From NCBI RefSeq assembly GCF_035987325.1, contig NZ_CP108488.1, forward strand, positions 6,138,001-6,202,000: a stretch of DNA of 64,000 bases, given 5' to 3'. Positions 34,790 through 42,222 of this stretch are shown piece by piece (position 1 is the stretch's first letter; each line of letters opens with the position of its first letter). The stretch comes from Streptomyces sp. NBC_01244. Its GTDB lineage: Bacteria > Actinomycetota > Actinomycetes > Streptomycetales > Streptomycetaceae. Under the pieces are notes generated by a model. That model had not been told where the DNA came from. It did no database searches and worked only from the letters and a program-made list of their open reading frames with translations. The position numbers and the translations under genes were made by a program.

Positions 34790-35671
34790 CTAACGGGTAC
34801 CGGAGACGTCAGAAGCCCCCCAGAACGCCGCCAGCGCCGCCGCCACGGCCGCCGGATCCTCGGCGTTCGGAGAGTGTTCCGTCCCCGGGACCACCACCCG
34901 CGCCGCGCCCAGCCGCCGCGCCATCGCGTCCATCTCCGCCACCGGCCACACCGGGTCCGACTCCCCGGACAGCACCAGCTTCGCCAGTCCGGGCGCCGCG
35001 GCGGCGAGCTCGTCGATCCGGTCCGGCTCCTCGATCAGCGCCCGGCCGGTGACCATCAGCTGCTCGGGGACGGTCCCCAGCCAGCGGGCACGCAGGAAGG
35101 CCGCGAGGGCCGGATCCTCGGGCGGCGCGTCGCGCGGATCCATGGCGCGCATGGCCTCCCAGATGCCCGGCATGTCGTCGCCCATCGCCTCCAGCGCCGA
35201 GACCAGCAGCTTCGTACGGCCCTGCTGGTCGGCGCAGACGGCGCCCGGGCCGCTGCTCAGCAGCGTGAGGCTGGCGTACGGGGCCGGATCGCGGACCACG
35301 GCCGCCCGGACGATCAGCCCGCCCAGCGAATGCCCGAGCAGGTGCACCGGCCCGGCCGCGTCCAGGGCGGCGGTCTGCGCGAGGACGTCGTGCGCCAGTT
35401 CCGCCAGGGCGTACGGGGCCTGCGTGCGCGGGCCGCCGCTCTCGTGCTGGCCGCGGCCGTCGACGGCGACGACGCGGTATCCGGCAGCGGCCAGCGGCCC
35501 GAGGAGGCCGATGAAGTCCTCCTTGCTGCCGGTGTAGCCGGGCACCAGCAGGGCGGTGCCGCGGGCCGGCCCGCCGGGCACGGCCTCGTGCACGGCGAAC
35601 TCGCCGCGGGCCGTGGTCAGCCGGTACGCGCGGGCTGCGGGCGGGAGCGTGAGGGTCGGCGGCTTGCTCAT
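34790..35671 (-). CDS. Alpha/beta hydrolase
   Basis: A 293-aa protein. The nucleophile elbow is LLGHSLGG (Ser about residue 113), the oxyanion region is LLVPGYTGSKEDF, and the candidate acid and His are in LVLSGESDPVWP and VVPGTEHSPNAEDP. No signal peptide, so it acts in the cytoplasm. The substrate is not predictable; monoacylglycerol-lipase-like or epoxide-hydrolase-like roles are equally possible. It is followed on the minus strand by the AT-rich spacer and the 50-aa gene. Confidence 0.88.
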   Translation of the reverse strand: MSKPPTLTLPPAARAYRLTTARGEFAVHEAVPGGPARGTALLVPGYTGSKEDFIGLLGPLAAAGYRVVAVDGRGQHESGGPRTQAPYALAELAHDVLAQTAALDAAGPVHLLGHSLGGLIVRAAVVRDPAPYASLTLLSSGPGAVCADQQGRTKLLVSALEAMGDDMPGIWEAMRAMDPRDAPPEDPALAAFLRARWLGTVPEQLMVTGRALIEEPDRIDELAAAAPGLAKLVLSGESDPVWPVAEMDAMARRLGAARVVVPGTEHSPNAEDPAAVAAALAAFWGASDVSGTR

Positions 35672-35728
35672 GGCCCGAGGTTACCGGCCCGTACGCCCGT
35701 ACGGGAGCTCCGCCCGGGCCCGGGTACG

Positions 35729-35770
35729 CCGATGGCCCCGGCCCCCTCGAAAGGGGACCGGGGCCATCGG
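35729..35770 (-). terminator. Terminator of the DEAD-box helicase gene
   Basis: A 19-bp stem with one mismatch (35729-35747 with 35752-35770) and loop CGAA, ending 8 nt beyond the helicase stop. Confidence 0.85.
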
Positions 35771-35777
35771 CAGGGCG

Positions 35778-37937
35778 TTACGCCTCCGGGGTCTCCACCG
35801 CGGCGACGGCCTTGCGGGTCCGCGTGCGCTTCGGCTTGGCCGGAGCCTCCTCGGCCGGAGCGGCTGCCTCGGCGGCCGGAGCCTCCGGGGCGGCAGCGGC
35901 GACCTTGCGGGTGCGGGTGCGCTTCGGCTTGACCGGAGCCTCCTCCGCCACCGGAGCGGCGGCCTCGGCGACGACCTCGGCGACCGGGGCGGCAGCGGCG
36001 ACCTTGCGGGTCCGCGTGCGCTTCGGCTTGACCGGGGCCTCCTCGGCGACGGCGGCAGCGGCGACGACCGCAGCGGCCGGAGCCTCGACCACGGCGGCCT
36101 GGGCGACGACCTCGGCCACCGGGGCGGCGGCCGGAGCGGCGGCGGCCTTGCGGGGAGCGCGGGCACGCGGGGCGCTGCTCCGGGGGGCGCTGGTGCGGCG
36201 CTCCCGGACCGGCTCCACCAACGGGGCCATCTGGAAGTCGACCTCGGGCTCCACGACGAACGGGGCCAGGGGCTCCAGTGCCGTCGCGGGGGCGACGAAG
36301 GTGGCGGCCGGAGCGGCCGACCGGGTCCGGCGACGGCGCGGCTTGCGCGCCTCGTCGGCGGCCGGAGCCTCGGGGGCCTGGACCGCCTGCGCCTGGACCG
36401 CCTGCGCCTGGACCGCCGGGGCGACCGGGCTGACCGGGGCGGCCTCGGTGGTCACCGGGGTCAGGAGCTCGGCGCCCTGGTCCGAGCCGCCACGGGTGCG
36501 GCGACGCTGGCGCGGGGTGCGGGGTGCACGCTCCTCGGCGACCGGGGCGGCCACGCCGCGGCCACCGTCACGTCCGGCGTCGCGTCCACGGTCACGACCG
36601 CCGTCGCGACCGCTGTCACGGCCACCGTCGCGACCGCCACGTGCACCGCGGCCGCCGGTCTCGCCCAGGTCTTCCAGGTTCTCGGCCTTCAGACCGGCCC
36701 GCGTGCGCTCGGCGCGCGGCAGGACGCCCTTGGTGCCGGCCGGGATGTTCATCTGCTCGTACAGGTGCGGGGACGTGGAGTACGTCTCCACCGGGTCGTG
36801 GAAGTCCAGCTCCAGCGCCTTGTTGATCAGCTGCCAGCGCGGGATGTCGTCCCAGTCGACCAGGGTGACGGCGATGCCCTTCTTGCCCGCGCGGCCGGTG
36901 CGGCCCACGCGGTGCAGGAAGGTCTTCTCGTCCTCGGGCGTCTGGTAGTTGATGACGTGGGTGACACCCTCGACATCGATACCGCGCGCGGCGACGTCGG
37001 TGCAGACCAGCACGTCGACCTTGCCGTTGCGGAAGGCGCGCAGCGCCTGCTCGCGGGCGCCCTGGCCCAGGTCGCCGTGGACGGCGCCGGAGGCGAAGCC
37101 GCGCTTCTCGAGCTGCTCGGCGATGTCGGCCGCCGTGCGCTTGGTGCGGCAGAAGATCATGGCGAGCCCGCGGCCTTCGGCCTGCAGGATGCGGGAGACG
37201 AGCTCCGGCTTGTCCATGTTGTGCGCACGGAAGACGTGCTGCGTGGTGTTGGCGACGGTCGCGCCCTCGCCGTCCTCGGAGACGGCGCGGATGTGCGTCG
37301 GCTGCGTCATGTACCGGCGGGCCAGTCCGATGACGGCGCCCGGCATGGTCGCCGAGAACAGCATCGTCTGACGCTTGGCCGGCAGGTAGCTCATGATCCT
37401 CTCGACGTCGGGCAGGAAGCCCAGGTCGAGCATTTCGTCGGCCTCGTCGAGGACGAGGGCCTTGACCTTGGAGAGGTCGAGCTTCTTCTGCCCGGCCAGG
37501 TCGAGCAGGCGGCCCGGGGTGCCGACGATGACGTCGACGCCCTTCTTGAGCGCCTCGACCTGCGGCTCGTACGCGCGGCCGCCGTATATGGCGAGGACGC
37601 GGACGTTGCGGACCTTGCCCGCGGTGAGGAGGTCGTTGGTGACCTGGGTGCAGAGCTCGCGGGTCGGAACCACCACGAGGGCCTGCGGGGCGTCGGTGAG
37701 CTGCTCCGGTGTGGAACGGCCCGCCTCGACGTCCGCGGGGACGACGACGCGCTCCAGCAGGGGGAGGCCGAAACCGAGCGTCTTGCCGGTACCGGTCTTG
37801 GCCTGGCCGATGACGTCCGTGCCGGACATGGCGACGGGGAGGGTCATCTCCTGGATCGGGAAGGGGGACACAATGCCGACGGCCTCAAGGGCTTCGGCCG
37901 TCTCGGGAAAGATCCCGAGGTCTCGGAACGTAGTCAG
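35778..37937 (-). CDS. DEAD-box ATP-dependent RNA helicase with long basic tail
   Basis: About 719 aa if CTG 37937 is the start. That start is inferred because the family N-terminus (TTFRDLGIFPETAEALEAVG) lies upstream of the first GTG (37871) and no ATG/GTG/TTG precedes it; AGAGG is 7 nt upstream. Q-motif FPIQEMTLP, Walker A AKTGTGKT, DEAD as VLDEADEMLDLG, SAT as FSATMP, and HRVGRTGRAG are present. Residues from about 400 are disordered, with an RDGGRDSGRDGGRD stretch and four KPKRTRTRK repeats that likely bind RNA. RhlE/CshA-like. Confidence 0.92.
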   Translation of the reverse strand: MTTFRDLGIFPETAEALEAVGIVSPFPIQEMTLPVAMSGTDVIGQAKTGTGKTLGFGLPLLERVVVPADVEAGRSTPEQLTDAPQALVVVPTRELCTQVTNDLLTAGKVRNVRVLAIYGGRAYEPQVEALKKGVDVIVGTPGRLLDLAGQKKLDLSKVKALVLDEADEMLDLGFLPDVERIMSYLPAKRQTMLFSATMPGAVIGLARRYMTQPTHIRAVSEDGEGATVANTTQHVFRAHNMDKPELVSRILQAEGRGLAMIFCRTKRTAADIAEQLEKRGFASGAVHGDLGQGAREQALRAFRNGKVDVLVCTDVAARGIDVEGVTHVINYQTPEDEKTFLHRVGRTGRAGKKGIAVTLVDWDDIPRWQLINKALELDFHDPVETYSTSPHLYEQMNIPAGTKGVLPRAERTRAGLKAENLEDLGETGGRGARGGRDGGRDSGRDGGRDRGRDAGRDGGRGVAAPVAEERAPRTPRQRRRTRGGSDQGAELLTPVTTEAAPVSPVAPAVQAQAVQAQAVQAPEAPAADEARKPRRRRTRSAAPAATFVAPATALEPLAPFVVEPEVDFQMAPLVEPVRERRTSAPRSSAPRARAPRKAAAAPAAAPVAEVVAQAAVVEAPAAAVVAAAAVAEEAPVKPKRTRTRKVAAAAPVAEVVAEAAAPVAEEAPVKPKRTRTRKVAAAAPEAPAAEAAAPAEEAPAKPKRTRTRKAVAAVETPEA
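35809..36040 (-). repeat. Tandem KPKRTRTRK-encoding repeats in the helicase tail
   Basis: Four degenerate units of roughly 60-80 bp at the 3' end of the helicase gene each encode EEAPVKPKRTRTRKVAAAAP or a close variant. They create basic patches alternating with Ala-rich spacers. Confidence 0.8.
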
Positions 37938-38312
37938 GGTGCTGCCTCTTCTGTGAGACGCGGCGCGAGGCGGCGAAGGGGGTCGTACCGTGCCGGGCTT
38001 GCAGTACTACTGCGTACGTACGAAGCTGCGCGGGACCACGAGCCATCGCTCAGGCGCTTTATGCCGCTGAGGGGGCCCCTCGTGGGAGGCGGTACGTATG
38101 AACGTACGCATCACGCCGAGGGCGGTCGGGTGGAGCCGATCGGGCCACCGACCGGGCATCCTCATTCGGATGGCCCGCCGAGTGTTCGGCAGGCGCATTA
38201 CCACTGTACCCCGGAATCTCGCAGCTGTGTCGGGTGAATTCACCAGGTAGGCGCGTTTACGTGGACTGAGCAGGTGGTTCACGGTGCCTTTCGGCGAGCT
38301 ATTGTGCGGAGC
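37938..38312. other. Divergent intergenic region, helicase / ferritin-like gene (375 bp)
   Basis: No gene seen. It contains a nested inverted repeat at 38011-38110, described separately. The 100 bp before 38313 include an AT-richer stretch likely to hold the promoter of the ferritin-like gene. Confidence 0.5.
38011..38110. promoter_or_regulatory. Nested inverted repeat (structured leader candidate)
   Basis: Three nested stems are visible: TGCGTACGT 38011-38019 with 38102-38110 (9 bp), CCACGAG 38036-38042 with 38079-38085 (7 bp), and CTCAG 38049-38053 with 38067-38071. This is compatible with a folded 5' leader of the helicase mRNA on the minus strand. Confidence 0.5.
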
Positions 38313-39071
38313 ATGTCGACCGTTGAAAACGCATCGCCCGCCGACGAAAGCGCCCCCTCCGAGGCAGCCGGCATCGCCGCCCAGGACTGGGTCACGGCCT
38401 CCGCCTCGCCGCAGTACCGGGCCGCCGTGGTGGATCTGCTCGGGGCGCTCGCGTACGGCGAACTCGCGGCCTTCGAACGCCTCGCGGAGGACGCGAAGCT
38501 CGCGCCCACCCTCGGGGACAAGGCCGAGCTCGCGAAGATGGCCTCCGCCGAGTTCCACCACTTCGAGCGCCTGCGTGACCGGCTCACCGCGATCGACGAG
38601 GACGCCACCGCCGCGATGGAGCCCTTCGCGAAGGGCGTCGACGACTTCCACCGCCAGACCGCCCCGTCGGACTGGCTGGAAGGCCTGGTCAAGGCCTACG
38701 TCGGCGACTCCATCGCCAGCGACTTCTACCGCGAGGTGGCCACCCACCTCGACACGGACACCCGCGGGCTCGTCGTGAGCGTGCTCGACGACACCGGCCA
38801 CGGCGGTTTCGCCGTGGAGAAGGTGCGCGCCGCCATCGAGGCCGACCCGCGCTGCGGCGGCCGGCTCGCGCTGTGGGCCCGCCGGCTGATGGGCGAGGCC
38901 CTGTCGCAGGCGCAGCGCGTGGTCGCCGAGCGCGACGCGCTCTCCACCATGCTGGTCGGCGGGGTGGACGGGATGGCGGCAGGCTTCGACCTGGCGGCCG
39001 TCGGCGAGATGTTCACCCGGATCACCAAGGCGCACACCAAGCGCATGGCGGCCCTGGGCCTCGCGGCCTGA
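38313..39071 (+). CDS. Ferritin-like fold protein (MiaE-like)
   Basis: A 252-aa, all-helical protein. Carboxylate/His pairs typical of a di-iron four-helix bundle are seen: YGELAAFERLAEDAKL, AEFHHFERLRDRL, DSIASDFYREVATHL and ITKAHTKRMAAL. It resembles tRNA-hydroxylase MiaE-like proteins, but the substrate is unknown. The ATG at 38313 is preferred over upstream codons since the N-terminus is a disordered tail. The mycobacterial homologue also lies beside rhlE. A strong terminator follows. Confidence 0.85.
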   Translation: MSTVENASPADESAPSEAAGIAAQDWVTASASPQYRAAVVDLLGALAYGELAAFERLAEDAKLAPTLGDKAELAKMASAEFHHFERLRDRLTAIDEDATAAMEPFAKGVDDFHRQTAPSDWLEGLVKAYVGDSIASDFYREVATHLDTDTRGLVVSVLDDTGHGGFAVEKVRAAIEADPRCGGRLALWARRLMGEALSQAQRVVAERDALSTMLVGGVDGMAAGFDLAAVGEMFTRITKAHTKRMAALGLAA

Positions 39072-39092
39072 TCAGGGACCCGGGACAGACGT

Positions 39093-39134
39093 ACGCCGGC
39101 CCCCGTGCGGAAGCTTCCGCACGGGGGCCGGCGT
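39093..39134. terminator. Perfect 21-bp loopless palindrome terminator
   Basis: Arms 39093-39113 and 39114-39134 are exactly complementary, centred on AAGCTT. It lies 22 nt after the ferritin-like gene stop and before the converging membrane-protein gene. Confidence 0.88.
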
Positions 39135-39137
39135 CTT

Positions 39138-39181
39138 GGGTCAGTGGGGCTTCGGTCAGTGGGGCCTTGGGTCAGTGGGGC
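39138..39181. repeat. Short tandem repeat, GGTCAGTGGGGC x3
   Basis: Three near-identical units of 14-16 bp immediately follow the terminator and end at the stop of the minus-strand gene. No coding role. Confidence 0.75.
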
Positions 39182-39184
39182 CGT

Positions 39185-39487
39185 CTAGCCCCGCGTCGGA
39201 ACCGAAAACGGAGTCCGGTGGGACGGCCTCGCCGTCCGGCCGGCGGGCCGCAGCAGTAGGGACAGGACCACCGCCGAGACCAGCGCGCCGCCGATGAGGG
39301 TCGCGAACAGGGTGTTGTGCCCGGGGCCCAGCGCGGTGTGCGTCAGATAGGCCCCGAAGAGGGCGCCCGCCACTCCGCTCACCAGCACCGCCCGCGGAGA
39401 GGGCAGCCGCGGGCCGAGCGCACGGACGGCCGCCCCGGCCAGGGCGAGGCCCAGGAGAGCGGAGCCGAGCGCCTCGATCAGCAGCAT
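39185..39487 (-). CDS. Small membrane protein, 100 aa
   Basis: Three membrane segments are visible (IEALGSALLGLALAGAAVRA, VLVSGVAGALFGAYLTHTAL, LFATLIGGALVSAVVLSLLL) with a basic C-terminus. The layout resembles GlsB/YeaQ-type (transglycosylase-associated) small membrane proteins but the match is not certain. Cytoplasmic membrane. It is same-strand with DUF3107 and the TetR gene but separated from them by about 170 bp. Confidence 0.7.
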   Translation of the reverse strand: MLLIEALGSALLGLALAGAAVRALGPRLPSPRAVLVSGVAGALFGAYLTHTALGPGHNTLFATLIGGALVSAVVLSLLLRPAGRTARPSHRTPFSVPTRG

Positions 39488-39658
39488 GGGGGTTCCTCTC
39501 GAACGGCGGACGAACGGCGGACGTACCGGGGCGTACCGGGAGCGTGTTGCTTACAGCGGTCCTACCCGAAGCGGAGGAAACGGAAACGGCCCGGCGGAGT
39601 CGTCCACCGGGCCGTTCTCGGTACTTCTGGGTGCTCCGCAGTGTGGGGAGCGTCCGGC

Positions 39659-39886
39659 TCAGAGTGCGCCGAAGCCGACCTTGCGCGCGCTGGGCTCGCC
39701 CAGGTCGACGTACGACAGGCGCTCGGACGGAACCAGGACCTTGCGGCCCTTGATGTCCGTGAGGCTCAGCAGCGGCGCCGAGCCGGACAGGGCGGCGGTG
39801 ACGATGCTCTCCAGCTCCTCGGCACTCAGGTCGCTCTCGAGCACGATCTCCCGGGGTGCGTGCTGCACGCCGATCTTGACCTCCAC
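39659..39886 (-). CDS. DUF3107 small protein, 75 aa
   Basis: A complete DUF3107 protein (MEVKIGVQHAPREIVLESDL ... GRKVLVPSERLSYVDLGE). It is a conserved actinobacterial beta-rich fold of unknown function. The mycobacterial homologue (Rv3208A) also sits beside a TetR gene, so the pairing is ancient. GGAGGGACAAGGCC precedes the ATG. The C-terminus (KVGFGAL) matches the family end. Confidence 0.9.
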   Translation of the reverse strand: MEVKIGVQHAPREIVLESDLSAEELESIVTAALSGSAPLLSLTDIKGRKVLVPSERLSYVDLGEPSARKVGFGAL

Positions 39887-40025
39887 GGCCTTGTCCCTCC
39901 GACGGTCCGGTTCGCGCGATCAGCCGCGCCGTTACCCGGTCCACATTAGCCCGGAGAGAGGACGTGTCCGCCGCGCGGCGGAAACGCTCGCAGCGAACAG
40001 CCGCCGGTCAGACCGGCGGGGACCG

Positions 40026-40059
40026 CCGGGGCCGGCCCGGAAAGCCGGGCCGGCCCCGG
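40026..40059 (-). terminator. Terminator of the TetR gene
   Basis: A perfect 15-bp stem (40026-40040 with 40045-40059; arm CCGGGGCCGGCCCGG) with loop AAAG, 12 nt beyond the TetR stop. Confidence 0.85.
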
Positions 40060-40070
40060 TCGGCCGCCGG

Positions 40071-40709
40071 TCAGACGTCCGTCGGGTGCAGCGGGAAGCC
40101 GGCGATTCCGCGCCAGGCGAGGGAGGTCAGCAGGCCCACCGCGGTGTCACGGGCGACCGGGCTCTCGCTCGACAGCCAGTACCGGGCCACGACCTGCGAG
40201 ACCCCGCCCAGGCCCACGGCCAGCAGCATCGACTCGTCCTTCGACAGGCCGGTGTCCTCGGCGATGACGTCCGAGATGGCCTCGGCGCACTGCAGCGAGA
40301 CGCGGTCGACGCGCTCACGCACCGCCGGCTCGTTCGTCAGGTCCGACTCGAAGACGAGGCGGAAGGCGCCGCCCTCGTCCTCGACGTACGCGAAATAGGC
40401 GTCCATGGTCGCGGCGACGCGCATCTTGTTGTCGTTGGTCGACGCCAGAGCGGTGCGCACGGCGAGCAGCAGGGCCTCGCAGTGCTGGTCGAGCAGCGCC
40501 AGGTAGAGGTCGAGTTTTCCGGGGAAGTGCTGGTAGAGCACCGGCTTGCTGACTCCGGCACGCTCCGCGATGTCGTCCATGGCCGCAGCGTGGTAACCCT
40601 GCGCGACGAAGACCTCCTGGGCGGCGCCCAGGAGCTGGTTGCGCCGGGCCCGGCGCGGAAGTCGCGTGCCCCGCGGACGCGCTGCCTCGGTCTGCTCGAT
40701 GGCTGTCAC
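40071..40709 (-). CDS. TetR-family transcriptional regulator
   Basis: A 212-aa protein from GTG 40709, with GGGAGG just upstream. The N-terminal HTH is RRNQLLGAAQEVFVAQGYHA then AMDDIAERAGVSKPVLYQHF, a textbook TetR DNA-binding domain. The C-terminal ligand domain includes LALLDQHCEALLLAVRTAL. It is orthologous in place and type to mycobacterial Rv3208; the effector is unknown. It is divergent from nothing nearby, so autoregulation from its own upstream AT-rich region is likely. Confidence 0.93.
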   Translation of the reverse strand: MTAIEQTEAARPRGTRLPRRARRNQLLGAAQEVFVAQGYHAAAMDDIAERAGVSKPVLYQHFPGKLDLYLALLDQHCEALLLAVRTALASTNDNKMRVAATMDAYFAYVEDEGGAFRLVFESDLTNEPAVRERVDRVSLQCAEAISDVIAEDTGLSKDESMLLAVGLGGVSQVVARYWLSSESPVARDTAVGLLTSLAWRGIAGFPLHPTDV

Positions 40710-40855
40710 GCCGCCTCCCACTTTCTCTAGTACACAGTGCGCCTTGCGCCGCGCGGCCATCGTACTTTTCGGTAACCGAATCTGGAGGGTTCAAGCCGAG
40801 TTTTCTCGCGGTACGGACCGCCGGTTACCCACCGGAGATGCTGGTCAGCGCTTGC

Positions 40856-41071
40856 TCAGCGGTAATCGTCCTCGTCCAGGGCCACCACCCTGGTCTGCTC
40901 GGCGGCGTCCCCGTCGGAGGCTTCGCGCTGGCCCACGGGGGTCAGCGGATCGTCCTCGATCGGATTCAACTCCGCGTTCTGTTCCGCCGCGTCCGCCTCG
41001 GGGGCTTCCACGTCGAGGGTTTGCGGCTGCTCTGACTGGAAGGTGTCCGGTTCCGCAGGGTCGACAGTCAT
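40856..41071 (-). CDS. Small acidic protein, 71 aa
   Basis: ATG 41071 is preceded by GAAAGGGG. The protein is strongly acidic and disordered (TLDVEAPEADAAEQNAELNP, ending RVVALDEDDYR), with no membrane segment. I recognise it only as a Streptomyces-type hypothetical. It is divergent from the alpha/beta hydrolase at 41194. The short length and biased composition lower confidence, but the ribosome site and codon use are good. Confidence 0.68.
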   Translation of the reverse strand: MTVDPAEPDTFQSEQPQTLDVEAPEADAAEQNAELNPIEDDPLTPVGQREASDGDAAEQTRVVALDEDDYR

Positions 41072-41193
41072 GGAGCGCACCCCTTTCCACTTACGAGCCT
41101 AGGAGGATCGCGCATACCCCGCTAGGCGGTGCCGCAAGCATCTGTGACGGCGAACACAAGGGGCGCCGCGTGATCGTCTCGTAACATTGCCCC

Positions 41194-42219
41194 ATGTCTT
41201 CGACCGAGCTGCCGGGTGTGCGGTCCGCCGACCCCTCGCCTTCCAACGAGTCTTCCCAGGTGGGAGCCGTGCGAGTGGCCGAAGGGGAGCAGCTGCGCAC
41301 CGACCGGCTGCCCGGGCTGGAAATGAACGTGCGGTACCGCCCGGCGGTCCGGGCGGGTTTGCCGCCCGCGCTCTTCGTCCACGGGCTCGGCGGGTCTTCG
41401 CAGAACTGGTCCGCGCTGATGGCGCGGCTGGCCGATCGTGTCGACGGCGAGGCCGTGGACCTGCCCGGTTTCGGCTGGTCCCCGCCGCCCGCCGACCGCG
41501 ACTACTCGGTGACCGGGCTCGCGCGCGTCGTCATCCGCCACCTCGACGCCGCCGGGCGCGGACCGGTGCACCTCTTCGGGAACTCCCTCGGCGGCGCCGT
41601 CTCCACCCGGGTCGCGGCCGTCCGGCCCGACCTGGTGCGCACGCTGACGCTGGTCTCCCCGGCCCTGCCCGAACTGCGCGTGCAGAAGTCGGCCGTGCCG
41701 ACCGCGCTGCTCGCCGTCCCCGGAGTGGCCGGACTCTTCGGCCGGCTCACCCGAGGTCTGAGCGCCGAGCGGCGCACCCGGGGGGTGACGGACCTCTGCT
41801 ACGGGGACCCCTCGCGGGTGACGCCCGAGGCGTTCGAGGCGGCCGTCGAGGAAATGGAACGGCGGCTCGCACTGCCGTACTTCTGGGACGCGATGACCCG
41901 TTCCTCGCGCGGCATCGTCGACGCGTACACCCTCGGTGGCCAGCACGGACTGTGGCGCCAGGCGCAGCGGGTGCTCGCGCCGACCCTGCTGGTCTACGGT
42001 GGCCGGGACCAGCTCGTCTCGTACCGTATGGCGCGCAAGGCCGCCGCGTCCTTCCGGGGTTCGCGGCTGCTGTCCCTGCCGGAGGCGGGGCACGTGGCGA
42101 TGATGGAGTACCCCGAGGTGGTCGCGGCCGCCTTCCGGGAGCTGCTGGACGCCACCGGCGACGGGGAGACCGTGCACACCGTGGAGAACGTGAACACCGA
42201 CGAGGACGGCAAGGGCTGA
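41194..42219 (+). CDS. Alpha/beta hydrolase
   Basis: A 341-aa cytoplasmic protein. The oxyanion region is LFVHGLGGSSQNW, the nucleophile elbow LFGNSLGGAVS (Ser about residue 132), the acid in LLVYGGRDQLVSY and the His in SLPEAGHVAMMEYPE. About 40 polar residues precede the fold. The substrate is unassigned. It ends 4 nt before the GTG of the DUF3152 gene, forming a two-gene operon that is also found in other actinobacteria. Confidence 0.92.
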   Translation: MSSTELPGVRSADPSPSNESSQVGAVRVAEGEQLRTDRLPGLEMNVRYRPAVRAGLPPALFVHGLGGSSQNWSALMARLADRVDGEAVDLPGFGWSPPPADRDYSVTGLARVVIRHLDAAGRGPVHLFGNSLGGAVSTRVAAVRPDLVRTLTLVSPALPELRVQKSAVPTALLAVPGVAGLFGRLTRGLSAERRTRGVTDLCYGDPSRVTPEAFEAAVEEMERRLALPYFWDAMTRSSRGIVDAYTLGGQHGLWRQAQRVLAPTLLVYGGRDQLVSYRMARKAAASFRGSRLLSLPEAGHVAMMEYPEVVAAAFRELLDATGDGETVHTVENVNTDEDGKG

Positions 42220-42222
42220 GAC

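Noticed and set aside
35556..38237. 893-aa plus-strand ORF rich in Gly and Asp
   Set aside because: It is antisense to the DEAD-box helicase, whose motifs are complete on the other strand.
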